Positions 21,007 to 30,997 of a stretch of DNA of 64,000 nucleotides are shown in pieces (position 1 is the first letter of the stretch; each line of letters starts with the position of its first letter). The stretch is taken from positions 558,001 to 622,000 of the forward strand of contig LVZA01000001.1 of NCBI GenBank assembly GCA_023101505.1. The letters are read 5' to 3'. The position numbers were made by a program, and so were the translations under genes. Source of the DNA: Pasteurellaceae bacterium Pebbles2. GTDB lineage: Bacteria; Pseudomonadota; Gammaproteobacteria; Enterobacterales; Pasteurellaceae. Below the pieces are notes generated by a model that saw only the letters and a list, made by a program, of their open reading frames with translations, ran no database searches and had not been told where the DNA came from.

Positions 21007-22389
21007 TTACCCTTTAAAATTTGCGTTTAAAATGTCGATCACTTCTTCCATTTTCTGGCTACGTGATCCTTTTGCTAATAGCACAATGCGTTGATTATTT
21101 TCTAATTTTTGTTTAATAACGTCCGTTAAATAACTTGCCATACCTGCTTTATCGGTAAAATGCACGCCTTGGCTGGCTTGTGCAATCGCCGCACTTTTAC
21201 GCCCAAAACTGGTAACCAAATCTAATTGCGCAGCACTGGCATAGTCCGCAACTTCCTGATGGCAAGGCTGACTATTTTCGCCTAATTCTGCCATATCGCC
21301 AACAACTAAAATGCGAAATGCGTGATATTTTTTTAACACATCAATGGCAGACTTCAATGAATCCACGTTGGCATTGTAAGTATCATCAAGTAATAACAGG
21401 TTTTGACAAGGCTCTATTGAGAATAAACGCCCTTTGACCTGCGATTTATTTTCTAAGCCCAATTTCACTGCTTGCAGGCTCGCCCCAACATTCATCGCCA
21501 ATGCAGTTGCCGCTAAAGCATTGCTCACATTATGCTCACCTAAGTAAGGTAAATTAATCGTAATTTCGCCTTGTGGGCTGTGTAAATTAAAGGTTGAGCC
21601 AGTTTCCGTAATAATCACATCAGAAGCATAAAAATCCGCCTGTGAATTGCTTACTGAAAATGATTGCACGGTGCGACCGCCAATTTCTTTGCCCCACATT
21701 GGCAAATAATGACAGTTTAAATTCACAATCGCCACACCATCTGACGGCAAGCCGCCATAAATCTCACCTTTGGCTTTTGCCACACCTTCAATCGAACCAA
21801 AACCCTCTAAATGAGCAGGTGCAACGTTATTCACCAATGCCACATTCGGGCGCACTAAATCGGTGGTATACGCAATTTCACCTTGATGATTTGCGCCTAA
21901 TTCAATCACGGCAAATTGGTGTTGTTCAGTTAAACGTAACAAGGTCAACGGCACACCAATGTCGTTATTAAAATTGCCTTGAGTAAACAAAACTGCATCA
22001 GAATTCACCGCAGTTTTTTGCAAAATCGCCGCCGTCATTTCTTTTACCGTCGTTTTGCCCGATGAACCTGTCATTGCAACGGTGCGTGGGTTTAATTTTG
22101 CTTTCAACCATTGCGCCAGCTGCCCCAAAGCAATGCGAGTATCTGCCACGATAATTTGTGGCACATCAATATCACATTCTTTTTCAACGATCACTGCAAC
22201 ACAACCCTGTGCCACGGCTTGCGCCAAATACTGATGCGCATCAAAACGTTCGCCTTTTAAAGCAAAAAATACGCCATTTTGCACGCTCTGACGAGTATCC
22301 GTACTCACCGCTTCGACCACCGTTTCAGCATTGCCGATAAGCTGGGCATTTAAAATTGTTTTTAATTGGTCTGTTGTCAGTTTTATCAT
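21007..22389 (-). CDS. murF: MurF, UDP-MurNAc-tripeptide--D-Ala-D-Ala ligase
   Basis: Joins the DdlB product D-Ala-D-Ala to UDP-MurNAc-tripeptide, completing the pentapeptide precursor. The 460-residue product (E. coli 452) has the ATP loop TGSSGKTTVKE, ELGANHQGEI, the LLLDDTYNANVDS segment and VVGDMAELGENS. Unlike E. coli, where murE and murF overlap, there is a 91-base gap here containing an uptake signal near 22449. Confidence 0.96.
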   Translation of the reverse strand: MIKLTTDQLKTILNAQLIGNAETVVEAVSTDTRQSVQNGVFFALKGERFDAHQYLAQAVAQGCVAVIVEKECDIDVPQIIVADTRIALGQLAQWLKAKLNPRTVAMTGSSGKTTVKEMTAAILQKTAVNSDAVLFTQGNFNNDIGVPLTLLRLTEQHQFAVIELGANHQGEIAYTTDLVRPNVALVNNVAPAHLEGFGSIEGVAKAKGEIYGGLPSDGVAIVNLNCHYLPMWGKEIGGRTVQSFSVSNSQADFYASDVIITETGSTFNLHSPQGEITINLPYLGEHNVSNALAATALAMNVGASLQAVKLGLENKSQVKGRLFSIEPCQNLLLLDDTYNANVDSLKSAIDVLKKYHAFRILVVGDMAELGENSQPCHQEVADYASAAQLDLVTSFGRKSAAIAQASQGVHFTDKAGMASYLTDVIKQKLENNQRIVLLAKGSRSQKMEEVIDILNANFKG

Positions 22390-22480
22390 TTTGATTTTCT
22401 TATGAATTAAGATGTTAAATAAAATCGTAAAATAGGGTTAATTTAGCCAAAGTGCGGTGTCTTTTTCCTATTTTTAGGCA

Positions 22481-23950
22481 TTAAACTAAATATTTTTTCA
22501 CCATTTCTTGATCAGAAAAATGCAATTTTTCTGTACCGATAATTTGATAATCTTCGTGCCCTTTGCCAGCGATCAAAATCACGTCATTTTCCACCGCACT
22601 TTCGATTGCCGTTTTAATCGCCAATTCTCGGTCGTGAATAATTTGGACTTTTTCAGCCTGAACAAAACCAGCTTGAATATCCGCCATAATTTTAGCAGGA
22701 TCTTCTGTGCGTGGATTATCATCGGTTGCGATCACTTTATCTGCAAATTTTTCAGCCATTTGCGCCATTAAAGGACGTTTGCCACTATCTCGGTCGCCAC
22801 CACAGCCGAAAATACACCACAACTTGCCCTGACAGTGAATTCGTGCGGCTTGCAAGGCTTTTTCTAAAGCATCTGGTGTGTGTGCATAATCCACAATCGC
22901 CGTTGGTTTATGCGCTGCGCTTAGCATTTCCATTCGCCCACAAACGCCTGTTAATTGCGTTACCGTGCGGGCTAAATCGGTCAAGGAATAACCTAGTGAA
23001 AGCAAGGTTGCCACCACTAACAATAAATTACTCACATTAAATGCGCCGATTAAGCGGCTGTCTAATTCGCATTCGCCCCAGCTAGAAGCAATTTTGATGT
23101 TTGCGCCCTTGCTATTAAAAGAAACTGCGGTGCATTTTAGCCACGTTTTTTGAGCAGTTTGAAAATCAGGATTGCAGCTCACAGCAACCGCATTTGGAAA
23201 TTCGTTTAACCAAGCTGCACCGATTTCATCGTCGGCATTAATGATATGATATTTGGACGGTAATTCGCTGAATAAACGCTTTTTAGCTTGCGCATATTCT
23301 TCCATTGTACGGTGGTAATCAAGATGATCTCGGCTTAAATTGGTGAAAATTGCCGCCGTGAATGTCAAGGCTTCAATTCGTTTTTGCACCAAGCCGTGGG
23401 AAGACACTTCAATCGCTGCAAAATCTGCGCCTTGTGCTACAAAATCCGCTAAAGAAGATTGCACTTCGATTGCCGAGCCTGTAGTGTTTGCAGCTGGTTT
23501 CACTTGCCCAAACAAGCCATTACCAATCGTTCCCATTACCGCTGGCTTATGCCCTAAAATTTGCGCCCACTGTGCCAATAACTGTGCAATAGTAGTTTTG
23601 CCGTTAGTGCCTGTTACGCCAATTAGGCTTAATTTTTTTGATGGACTTTCGTAAAAACGATCTGCCAATGCCGACAAATCTGCGCCCAAATTCGCATAGC
23701 TAATCACTGGCACGCCGTTTTCAAGGCGAACTGATAAATGTTGTTCAGGTAAATCACAATCAGAAAGCACCGCACTTGCGCCATTTTTTATCGCTTGCGG
23801 AATAAATTGACGACCGTCAACGCTATGACCTTTTATTGCAACGAAAAGACAGCCAGTCTTTACAAGGCGGCTGTCTAAAGTCATTTGATTAAGAGAAATT
23901 GGCTCAAATTGAGCGAATTTTTCACCTAAAAGTGCGGTGAGTTTTTTCAT
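22481..23950 (-). CDS. murE: MurE, UDP-MurNAc-L-Ala-D-Glu--diaminopimelate ligase
   Basis: Adds meso-diaminopimelate to the peptidoglycan precursor. The 489-residue product (E. coli 495) has the ATP loop [11 protein letters not shown], the carbamylated-Lys region [30 protein letters not shown] and the DAP-specificity motif DNPRTEDP, which fits a Gram-negative DAP-type wall. An uptake signal overlaps the first codons (TALLGEK region near 23930). Confidence 0.97.
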   Translation of the reverse strand: MKKLTALLGEKFAQFEPISLNQMTLDSRLVKTGCLFVAIKGHSVDGRQFIPQAIKNGASAVLSDCDLPEQHLSVRLENGVPVISYANLGADLSALADRFYESPSKKLSLIGVTGTNGKTTIAQLLAQWAQILGHKPAVMGTIGNGLFGQVKPAANTTGSAIEVQSSLADFVAQGADFAAIEVSSHGLVQKRIEALTFTAAIFTNLSRDHLDYHRTMEEYAQAKKRLFSELPSKYHIINADDEIGAAWLNEFPNAVAVSCNPDFQTAQKTWLKCTAVSFNSKGANIKIASSWGECELDSRLIGAFNVSNLLLVVATLLSLGYSLTDLARTVTQLTGVCGRMEMLSAAHKPTAIVDYAHTPDALEKALQAARIHCQGKLWCIFGCGGDRDSGKRPLMAQMAEKFADKVIATDDNPRTEDPAKIMADIQAGFVQAEKVQIIHDRELAIKTAIESAVENDVILIAGKGHEDYQIIGTEKLHFSDQEMVKKYLV

Positions 23951-23961
23951 TGTTTTTCTCG

Positions 23962-25800
23962 CTAATTCGTTTGTTTATCCAAATTTTTATCGCTTAAACG
24001 CACAACACGTCGGGTTGTTTTTGTGCTTTGCTCTGTCGACTCACGGTCTGGCGTAATGTTGTACGAACGCAAAGCATAGCCCATAATGCTAGAGAACACT
24101 GGCGCAGAAATCGCACCACCATAATATTGCCCTGCTTTTGGATCATCAATTAAAATCACTAAGGCAAAACGTGGATCTGATGCTGGTGCAACCCCTGCGG
24201 TATAAGCCATATATTTATCCACATAGCGACCTTTTTCTAATTTTTTCGCTGTACCGGTTTTAATCGCCACACGATAACCATCAACCATTGCACGTTTGTT
24301 CTTGATCGCTACTTTTTCCATCATATGAACCACATCTTTAGTGATTTTCTCCGAAAATACACGATTACCAATCACTGGCGGATCGACTTTGGTTATCGAT
24401 AACGGACGAAAAATACCGAAACTTCCTAAAGTAACATAGGCACGCGCGATTTGTAATGGCGTTGCATTGATACCATAACCATAAGCCACGTTTGCTCGTT
24501 CAATATCCGACCAACGTTTACGCTCTGCATTTAAGAAACCTGCTTGCTCACCGCCTAAGCCTAAATCTGTTGGCTTGCCTAAGCCTGCGCTAAGATAAGT
24601 ATCCATCAGGGCATTTGCTGGCATACGCAATGCTAATCGGCTCACACCACGGTTTGATGAATTTTCTAAAATCTCGTCTAAAGTTTGTTGATCACGAGGT
24701 GCAACGTCTTTCACTTCGTGTCCATTTAACACTAATTTGCCGGTGTTAATCACTTCATTACGACGCACTGCACCACGTTGAAGTGCGGTTAAAACTACGA
24801 AAGGTTTTACCGTCGAACCCGGTTCAAAAGTATCCGTTACCGCTCGGTTACGCATTAATTCTTCCGCCACACCAGAACGATTATTCGGGTTATAAGACGG
24901 CGCATTTGCCATTGCCAACACTTCACCAGTGCGCACATCAACTAATACTGCTGTGCCTGAATTTGCTTTATTTTCTGCCACCGCTTTGGCAATTTCACGA
25001 TAAACCATTGATTGCAATTTTTCATCAATACTCAACGTAACATCGTGTGCTTCATATTTTTTCACATCGGCAATTTCTTCCACCATATTGCCTTGTTTAT
25101 CTTTACGATAAGTGCGTGAGCCAGCCTTGCCCTCTAATAACGAGTTAAAGCTCTTTTCAATGCCCTCAAGTCCATTGTTATCCGTGCCTGTAAAGCCGAC
25201 TAAATGCGCTGTTTCTGCCGCTCTAGGGTAAACACGGCGGAATGTGTTTTCAAAAATAACCCCTTGTAATTTGAGCTGCTCAGCATAATCAATGACGTTT
25301 TTAGACACTTGGCGACCCAATACAATTTCTCTCGCCTTTGGTTTCTCTTTAATTTTAGCCGCTAAATTTTGGTAGCTCATTCCTAGCACGCCCGCTAATG
25401 CCGTCCAACGAACACGCTCATCTAACAATTTGTTTTCTAAAATAAATTTCGGATCAACTTTGATGTTATACATCGGTACGCTAACCGACAACATTTGCCC
25501 ATTACGATCTAAAATTGAACCACGAGGTGAAAGAACTTTTTGCGCACGCAAAGAACGTTTATCCGCTTCATTGTTAAAAGTGTCCACGTTCACCACTTGC
25601 ACAAATGCTGCACGAGCAACTAATGCCACTAAACCTAAGCAAATTGAACCCACGGCCCAACGATAACGTGCTTTCAAAAAACTCGTTGTATACACGGCTT
25701 TAGGCTTATTCGGTTTTACGCTGTTTACCGAATTAACATTTTTTTTCACCGCACTTTTAGGCTTCGCTGGGTGACGAGCGGAATTAAATTTAACCATCAT
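23962..25800 (-). CDS. ftsI: FtsI / PBP3, septal transpeptidase
   Basis: Class B penicillin-binding protein that crosslinks septal peptidoglycan, partner of FtsW. The 612-residue product (H. influenzae 610) has one transmembrane segment at about 48-70, a PBP dimer domain, and the transpeptidase with SxxK at 329-332 (EPGSTVKPF), SSN at 381-383 and KTGT at 514-517. The position equivalent to H. influenzae Asn526 is Asp528 here (YVDKY) and the Arg517 equivalent is Lys519; Ser385 is conserved as Ser387. The start codon overlaps the ftsL stop as ATGA; a second in-frame ATG follows immediately. Confidence 0.97.
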   Translation of the reverse strand: MMVKFNSARHPAKPKSAVKKNVNSVNSVKPNKPKAVYTTSFLKARYRWAVGSICLGLVALVARAAFVQVVNVDTFNNEADKRSLRAQKVLSPRGSILDRNGQMLSVSVPMYNIKVDPKFILENKLLDERVRWTALAGVLGMSYQNLAAKIKEKPKAREIVLGRQVSKNVIDYAEQLKLQGVIFENTFRRVYPRAAETAHLVGFTGTDNNGLEGIEKSFNSLLEGKAGSRTYRKDKQGNMVEEIADVKKYEAHDVTLSIDEKLQSMVYREIAKAVAENKANSGTAVLVDVRTGEVLAMANAPSYNPNNRSGVAEELMRNRAVTDTFEPGSTVKPFVVLTALQRGAVRRNEVINTGKLVLNGHEVKDVAPRDQQTLDEILENSSNRGVSRLALRMPANALMDTYLSAGLGKPTDLGLGGEQAGFLNAERKRWSDIERANVAYGYGINATPLQIARAYVTLGSFGIFRPLSITKVDPPVIGNRVFSEKITKDVVHMMEKVAIKNKRAMVDGYRVAIKTGTAKKLEKGRYVDKYMAYTAGVAPASDPRFALVILIDDPKAGQYYGGAISAPVFSSIMGYALRSYNITPDRESTEQSTKTTRRVVRLSDKNLDKQTN

Positions 25801-26126
25801 TCTAAAATCACCACTTCTTGTTCAGGTTCAACGGGTTTCATTCCCAAATCTTTCTTTGCTATTGACTCAATGCGCACATTATCGCTAAGCGTCGTTTCTT
25901 CTAATTTCAAATTGACATAAGCATCTTCAAGTACTTGTTTTTCTGAAATTAATCGACCTTTTTCAGCAATAAGCTCACGAGTTTGACTGGTGAACCATAC
26001 CGTTCCCACCGCCGTCAGCACAATCAAAAAGAGCAACACGAATGCGGTTTTATTAGCAGAAAAAATATCTTCAATGATAACGTCTTGAAGCGGATAACGT
26101 TCACTGTTTAATAAAGGATCATTCAT
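25797..26126 (-). CDS. ftsL: Cell division protein FtsL
   Basis: Small bitopic protein of the FtsQLB complex that helps activate FtsWI. The 109-residue product has a cytoplasmic tail, one transmembrane segment at about 31-49 ([19 protein letters not shown]) and a periplasmic coiled coil with heptad Leu/Glu pattern ([20 protein letters not shown]), ending in the KDLGMKPV segment typical of FtsL. It starts directly after the rsmH stop and overlaps ftsI. Confidence 0.93.
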   Translation of the reverse strand: MNDPLLNSERYPLQDVIIEDIFSANKTAFVLLFLIVLTAVGTVWFTSQTRELIAEKGRLISEKQVLEDAYVNLKLEETTLSDNVRIESIAKKDLGMKPVEPEQEVVILE

Positions 26127-27092
26127 CTAAAGTTTCTCCGCAACACGCAACACAGCACTGCGAGAACGTGGGTTCATCGCAATTTCTTGCTCGCTTGGTT
26201 GAACTGCCTTGCCAATGGTTTTCAGGGTTTGATTACGTTGAATTTGGTCTTCACGCAATGGCAAGCCTTTGGGAATATCTTCACCTTTACTCTGCTTACG
26301 CATAAAATGTTTCACCATTCGATCTTCCAACGAATGGAAACTGATGATCGACAAACGCCCTTGCGGTGCAAGCACGCTCAGCGCAGAATTTAGTACCGCT
26401 TCTAATTCGTCTAATTCTGCATTAATAAAAATACGAATCGCTTGGAATGAACGCGTGGCAGGGTGTTTGTGCTTATCTTTAAATGGCACGGCTTGTGCAA
26501 TTAACTCAGCTAACTGTAAAGTGCGGTTTAAAATTTCTTCGTTTTTTTGCACCGCAGTTTTGTTATAATTCACAATCGCAGCGGCAATGCGTTTCGCAAA
26601 ACGTTCTTCGCCAAAGGTTTTCAGCACCCAAGCCAAATCGTCTTCACTAACTTTGGCTAACCATTCTGCTGCCGATAATCCTTTTGTGGTATCCATTCGC
26701 ATATCTAACGGACCGTCTTTCATAAAGCTAAAGCCACGCTCCGCATCATCAAGCTGCGGCGAAGACACGCCAAGATCCAGCAAAATGCCGTCAATTTTGC
26801 CAACTAAGCCTAATTTTTCACAAATTTCAGGAATAGCAGAAAAGCTGTTATGCTCGATTTGAAAACGGGAATCTTGAATATTATGCGCTTCAGCAATCGC
26901 TCGAGGATCACGATCCACCGCAATTAAACGCCCATTAGCCGCTAATTGGGAAAGAATTAAACGAGAATGACCACCTCGTCCGAATGTGCCGTCAATATAA
27001 ATACCATTCTCTTTCAACGCCAAACCGTTCACGGCTTCGTGTAATAAAACCGTGATATGCTCTGGGTGCGAAAAAGTATGATGCGTATTCAT
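26127..27092 (-). CDS. rsmH: 16S rRNA m4C1402 methyltransferase RsmH (MraW)
   Basis: SAM-dependent methyltransferase that modifies C1402 of 16S rRNA. With the ATG at 27092 the product has 321 residues (E. coli 313). Motifs: [12 protein letters not shown] (SAM loop), [23 protein letters not shown], and [19 protein letters not shown] at 27104 is also in frame but has no better ribosome site, and 27092 gives the family N-terminus. The 131 bases before it are strongly structured (see the hairpins there). Confidence 0.95.
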   Translation of the reverse strand: MNTHHTFSHPEHITVLLHEAVNGLALKENGIYIDGTFGRGGHSRLILSQLAANGRLIAVDRDPRAIAEAHNIQDSRFQIEHNSFSAIPEICEKLGLVGKIDGILLDLGVSSPQLDDAERGFSFMKDGPLDMRMDTTKGLSAAEWLAKVSEDDLAWVLKTFGEERFAKRIAAAIVNYNKTAVQKNEEILNRTLQLAELIAQAVPFKDKHKHPATRSFQAIRIFINAELDELEAVLNSALSVLAPQGRLSIISFHSLEDRMVKHFMRKQSKGEDIPKGLPLREDQIQRNQTLKTIGKAVQPSEQEIAMNPRSRSAVLRVAEKL

Positions 27093-27143
27093 AAAATTAA
27101 CCACAAAATCTAAATATAAAAAAAGAAAGGATATAGTTATTGA

Positions 27144-27178
27144 GATAATGCAGGACTAGGCAAGCTAGTCCGCTTATC
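27144..27178. other. Bulged hairpin between mraZ and rsmH
   Basis: GATAAtGCaGGACTAG pairs with CTAGTCCGCTTATC around GCAAG. On the plus strand it is followed by seven T's (27179-27185), the shape of a rho-independent terminator, but no plus-strand gene ends here. On the minus strand it lies in the mraZ-rsmH transcript and could slow or process it. Confidence 0.6.
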
Positions 27179-27190
27179 TTTTTTTATTAT

Positions 27191-27204
27191 CTCGCTTAAG
27201 CGAG
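27191..27204. repeat. Perfect 14-bp palindrome CTCGCTTAAGCGAG
   Basis: Perfect dyad lying 20 bases past the mraZ stop. As RNA it can fold only as a short stem; as DNA it could be a protein site. The role is unknown. Confidence 0.5.
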
Positions 27205-27223
27205 TTTTGCTAGTGCCACTGCC

Positions 27224-27682
27224 TTATAATGACAGTGTCTTTAAAGCGTCAGACAAGGCAAAATGCCCACTAGAACCGAGTTCTATGTCTTGTTCAATTT
27301 GTGCATTCCATTCCGTTTCAGCCCAAATCTCAAATTTATTGAGCTGACCAACAAGCATAATACCTTTTTCGAGCTTAGCGTGCTGGCGCAGTGGCGCACT
27401 TAATAAAATTCTTCCTGCGCTGTCTAGCTCACATTCCGTGGCATACCCTAACATCACACGTTGCAAACTGCGCTGCGCAGGATCAAAATTTGACAATGCT
27501 AATAACTTTTTTTCGACAACTTCCCATTCACTCAATGGGTAAAGTAATAAGCACGGCTGGCGAATATCGACGGTACAAACAAGTTGCCCTTGATTTTGTT
27601 CGAGAAGTTCAGGGCGATAACGAGTCGGGATCGCAATGCGCCCTTTCGTATCTAAATTTACCGCTGATGCCCCACGAAACAT
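27224..27682 (-). CDS. mraZ: Transcriptional regulator MraZ
   Basis: DNA-binding AbrB-fold protein that represses the dcw promoter, including its own gene. The product has 152 residues, the same length as in E. coli, and starts [15 protein letters not shown]. The two repeated MraZ domains show the [10 protein letters not shown] and [10 protein letters not shown] motifs with the DxxGR signature in each half. TAGGAC precedes the start. Three 10-bp-spaced GTGGG-type boxes lie 64-94 bases upstream, which fits autoregulation. Confidence 0.96.
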   Translation of the reverse strand: MFRGASAVNLDTKGRIAIPTRYRPELLEQNQGQLVCTVDIRQPCLLLYPLSEWEVVEKKLLALSNFDPAQRSLQRVMLGYATECELDSAGRILLSAPLRQHAKLEKGIMLVGQLNKFEIWAETEWNAQIEQDIELGSSGHFALSDALKTLSL

Positions 27683-27746
27683 AATGTTGTCCTAAAAAAT
27701 CCACCTAAACATTTTGTTGAAGAAAAAGTAAGTGTAAAAAAACAAT

Positions 27747-27776
27747 TTTCACCACAAAACCCCACTTTTCCCCACA
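27747..27776 (-). promoter_or_regulatory. Three tandem MraZ boxes
   Basis: Read on the minus strand the sequence is three 10-base units, GTGGGGAAAA, GTGGGGTTTT and GTGGTGAAAA, in direct repeat. This matches the known arrangement of MraZ operators (TGGGN motifs at 10-bp steps). They lie just downstream of a plausible -10 and upstream of mraZ. Confidence 0.85.
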
Positions 27777-27784
27777 TTTTTATC

Positions 27785-27813
27785 AATTCTATACTTAGAA
27801 TGATTAATTTACA
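27785..27813 (-). promoter_or_regulatory. Putative dcw (mraZ) promoter
   Basis: On the minus strand TTGTAA or CTTGTA is followed after 15-16 bases by TATAGA, directly before the MraZ boxes. Spacing is slightly short, so this is a reasonable but unproven placement. Confidence 0.45.
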
Positions 27814-27848
27814 AGCATTTTATACAGTGAATTTTGTGATTTTTAGAA

Positions 27849-27866
27849 GTTGAACATAAATTCAAC
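27849..27866. repeat. Inverted repeat GTTGAA-N6-TTCAAC
   Basis: Perfect 6-bp dyad with a 6-base spacer in the mraZ-tpl divergent region. The shape suits an operator; I cannot name the protein. It is not a TyrR box (TGTAAA-N6-TTTACA). Confidence 0.4.
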
Positions 27867-27889
27867 AAAATAGATGGCATTAGGCGTGA

Positions 27890-27924
27890 AATATTGCGTA
27901 CCCTATAGTAAGACGCACAATATT
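27890..27924. repeat. Bulged inverted repeat AATATTGCGT / ACGCACAATATT
   Basis: Two 10-12-base arms 13 bases apart with a 2-base bulge in the right arm. It lies midway in the 480-base region between mraZ and the tyrosine phenol-lyase gene. Function unknown. Confidence 0.4.
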
Positions 27925-27970
27925 ATCAGCTTATAGAACAAAGCTAAATTAGTTCAATTTTTATTTTTTC

Positions 27971-27994
27971 ATTTTGTGATCTATAACTCAAATT
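27971..27994 (+). promoter_or_regulatory. Possible CRP site upstream of tpl
   Basis: TGTGATCTATAACTCA has one perfect CRP half site (TGTGA) and a right half matching 3 of 5 positions, flanked by A/T runs as in good CRP sites. It lies about 170 bases before the tpl start. Catabolite control of tpl operons is known from enterobacteria. Confidence 0.4.
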
Positions 27995-28114
27995 AATTAA
28001 AAAGTGCTTTAAAAAATAAATTTCTCGCAAGATAATCCGCAATCAAAGAAAGCGAGATAGATAAGGATCTTAACTTAATCCTGAAATATCTAATGCTTGT
28101 ACGCTTCTTTATTC

Positions 28115-28127
28115 TGAGGTTACCTCA
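28115..28127. promoter_or_regulatory. 13-bp palindrome TGAGGT-T-ACCTCA before tpl
   Basis: Perfect dyad with a single central base, 35 bases before the tpl start codon and so probably close to the transcription start. The position suits a repressor operator. No known family consensus comes to mind. Confidence 0.4.
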
Positions 28128-28147
28128 AATAGTTAATCATTGAATAA

Positions 28148-29542
<1,395 letters not shown>

Positions 29543-29555
29543 TTTATTCTACGCC

Positions 29556-29574
29556 AGGGGCATTTTATGCCCCT
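29556..29574 (+). terminator. Short hairpin between tpl and tutB
   Basis: AGGGGCAT and ATGCCCCT pair across three T's, 14 bases after the tpl stop, followed by a weak T-rich stretch. It may lower tutB expression relative to tpl by partial termination, or protect the tpl message end. Confidence 0.6.
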
Positions 29575-29708
29575 TATTTGTATTAACTTAAAAAAGGCAA
29601 ATTATGATGTAAGAAAATTCGCAAATATCGTGTTATTGACACTGTTGTTTGAAGTATTGTCAGATAAGCGTATTTTTCGCCTTTCTCAAATTCCGAAAGG
29701 AGGAAGTC

Positions 29709-30923
29709 GTGAATAAAACATTAGGAAGTACCTTACTCGTTTCTGGCACAATGATTGGTGCAGGTATGCTAGCGATGCCATTAACATCAGCTGGTATTGG
29801 ATTTACATTTACCATTCTTTTACTAATAGCACTATGGGTTATATTAACTTATAGCGCATTATTATTTGTAGAAGTATATCAAACAACTGATCATGATGCC
29901 GGGATTGGCACATTGTCAGCTCAATATTTTGGTAAAATAGGGCGTATTCTTTCAACCTTAGTTTTAATGGTTTTTTTATACGCACTACTTGCTGCTTATG
30001 TAACTGGTGGAGGGCGTATTTTATCTTCTGTAATCCCTGAAATAGGCTCACCCGATATTACCGCCAAATCATCTATTATTATCTTCACTCTCTTTTTTAG
30101 TGCTTTCATTATTATTGGCACAAAAAGTGTTGACGCAATCAATAGACTACTTTTTTTCTTTATGTTAATTGCTTTAGGGCTTGTTTTAGTTGTAATGCAA
30201 CCTCGCATTCAATTAGATAATTTACTTGCAATGCCTATTGATAAGGCACTATTGATTTCAGCAAGTCCTGTATTTTTTACTTCTTTTGGTTTTCATGGTT
30301 CAATACCAAGTTTAAATAATTATTTAAAAGGCGATGTAAAAGCCTTACGATTCTCGATAATTATTGGCTCGTTAATTACATTATTAGGATATATATTATG
30401 GCAATTCACAACTCACGGTGTGTTAAGCCAAAGCTTATTTCTAGATGTATTACAAAAAGATCCAACATTAAATGGCTTAGTTACTGCCTGTTATCTCGTT
30501 ACTGAAAGCCAAACAATTAGTGATATCGTTAAAGTCTTTTCAGCATTAGCCTTAATCACATCTTTCTTAGGTGTTGCGTTAGGGTTATTTGAATGTATTG
30601 ACGACCTACTAAAACGCGTTTTTAATTATTCTTCAAACAGAATATCATTAGGCGTTTTAACATTTCTCCCACCAATGCTATTCGCATTATTCTACCCAGA
30701 AGGATTTATTCTTGCTTTAGGCTATGCAGGACAAATGTTTGCATTCTATGCCGTCGTATTACCTGCCGCATTAGTTTGGAAAGCAAGAAAAATGCACGGA
30801 AATTTACCTTATAAAGTCATTGGAGGAACACCTGTTTTAATTTTCATTGCTATCATTGGTATATTAATTTCCTGTATCCCATTCTTAATACAAGCAGGTT
30901 ACTTACCTGAAGTTGTGGGGTAA
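29709..30923 (+). CDS. tutB: Tyrosine permease, TutB/TyrP type (HAAAP family)
   Basis: Proton-coupled aromatic amino-acid importer of the inner membrane. The 404-residue product opens NKTLGSTLLVSGTMIGAGMLAMPL, the hallmark N-terminus of the TyrP/TnaB/Mtr family, and has about eleven hydrophobic segments. The family stretch FTSFGFHGSIPSL is present. I choose the GTG at 29709, with AAAGGAGGA just before it, over an in-frame ATG 60 bases upstream that would add a non-conserved leader. Position right after tpl indicates that it supplies tyrosine to that enzyme. Mtr or TnaB specificity cannot be excluded from sequence alone. Confidence 0.88.
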   Translation: MNKTLGSTLLVSGTMIGAGMLAMPLTSAGIGFTFTILLLIALWVILTYSALLFVEVYQTTDHDAGIGTLSAQYFGKIGRILSTLVLMVFLYALLAAYVTGGGRILSSVIPEIGSPDITAKSSIIIFTLFFSAFIIIGTKSVDAINRLLFFFMLIALGLVLVVMQPRIQLDNLLAMPIDKALLISASPVFFTSFGFHGSIPSLNNYLKGDVKALRFSIIIGSLITLLGYILWQFTTHGVLSQSLFLDVLQKDPTLNGLVTACYLVTESQTISDIVKVFSALALITSFLGVALGLFECIDDLLKRVFNYSSNRISLGVLTFLPPMLFALFYPEGFILALGYAGQMFAFYAVVLPAALVWKARKMHGNLPYKVIGGTPVLIFIAIIGILISCIPFLIQAGYLPEVVG

Positions 30924-30951
30924 ATCTCCCCCCTCACTCAAAAAAACAAAA

Positions 30952-30978
30952 AACCGCACTTTGAATAAAAGTGCGGTT
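30952..30978. terminator. Inverted uptake-signal terminator between tutB and cstA
   Basis: AACCGCACTTT and AAAGTGCGGTT pair across GAATA, between two convergent genes. It is the first uptake signal after a gap of more than 4 kb and can end both transcripts. Confidence 0.75.
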
Positions 30979-30997
30979 AATTTATTTATTATTTTGA

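Noticed and set aside
27729-27752. TyrR box near TGTAAA...TTTTCA
   Set aside because: Spacing is seven and not six bases, the right half has a mismatch, and it lies in the mraZ leader next to the MraZ boxes.
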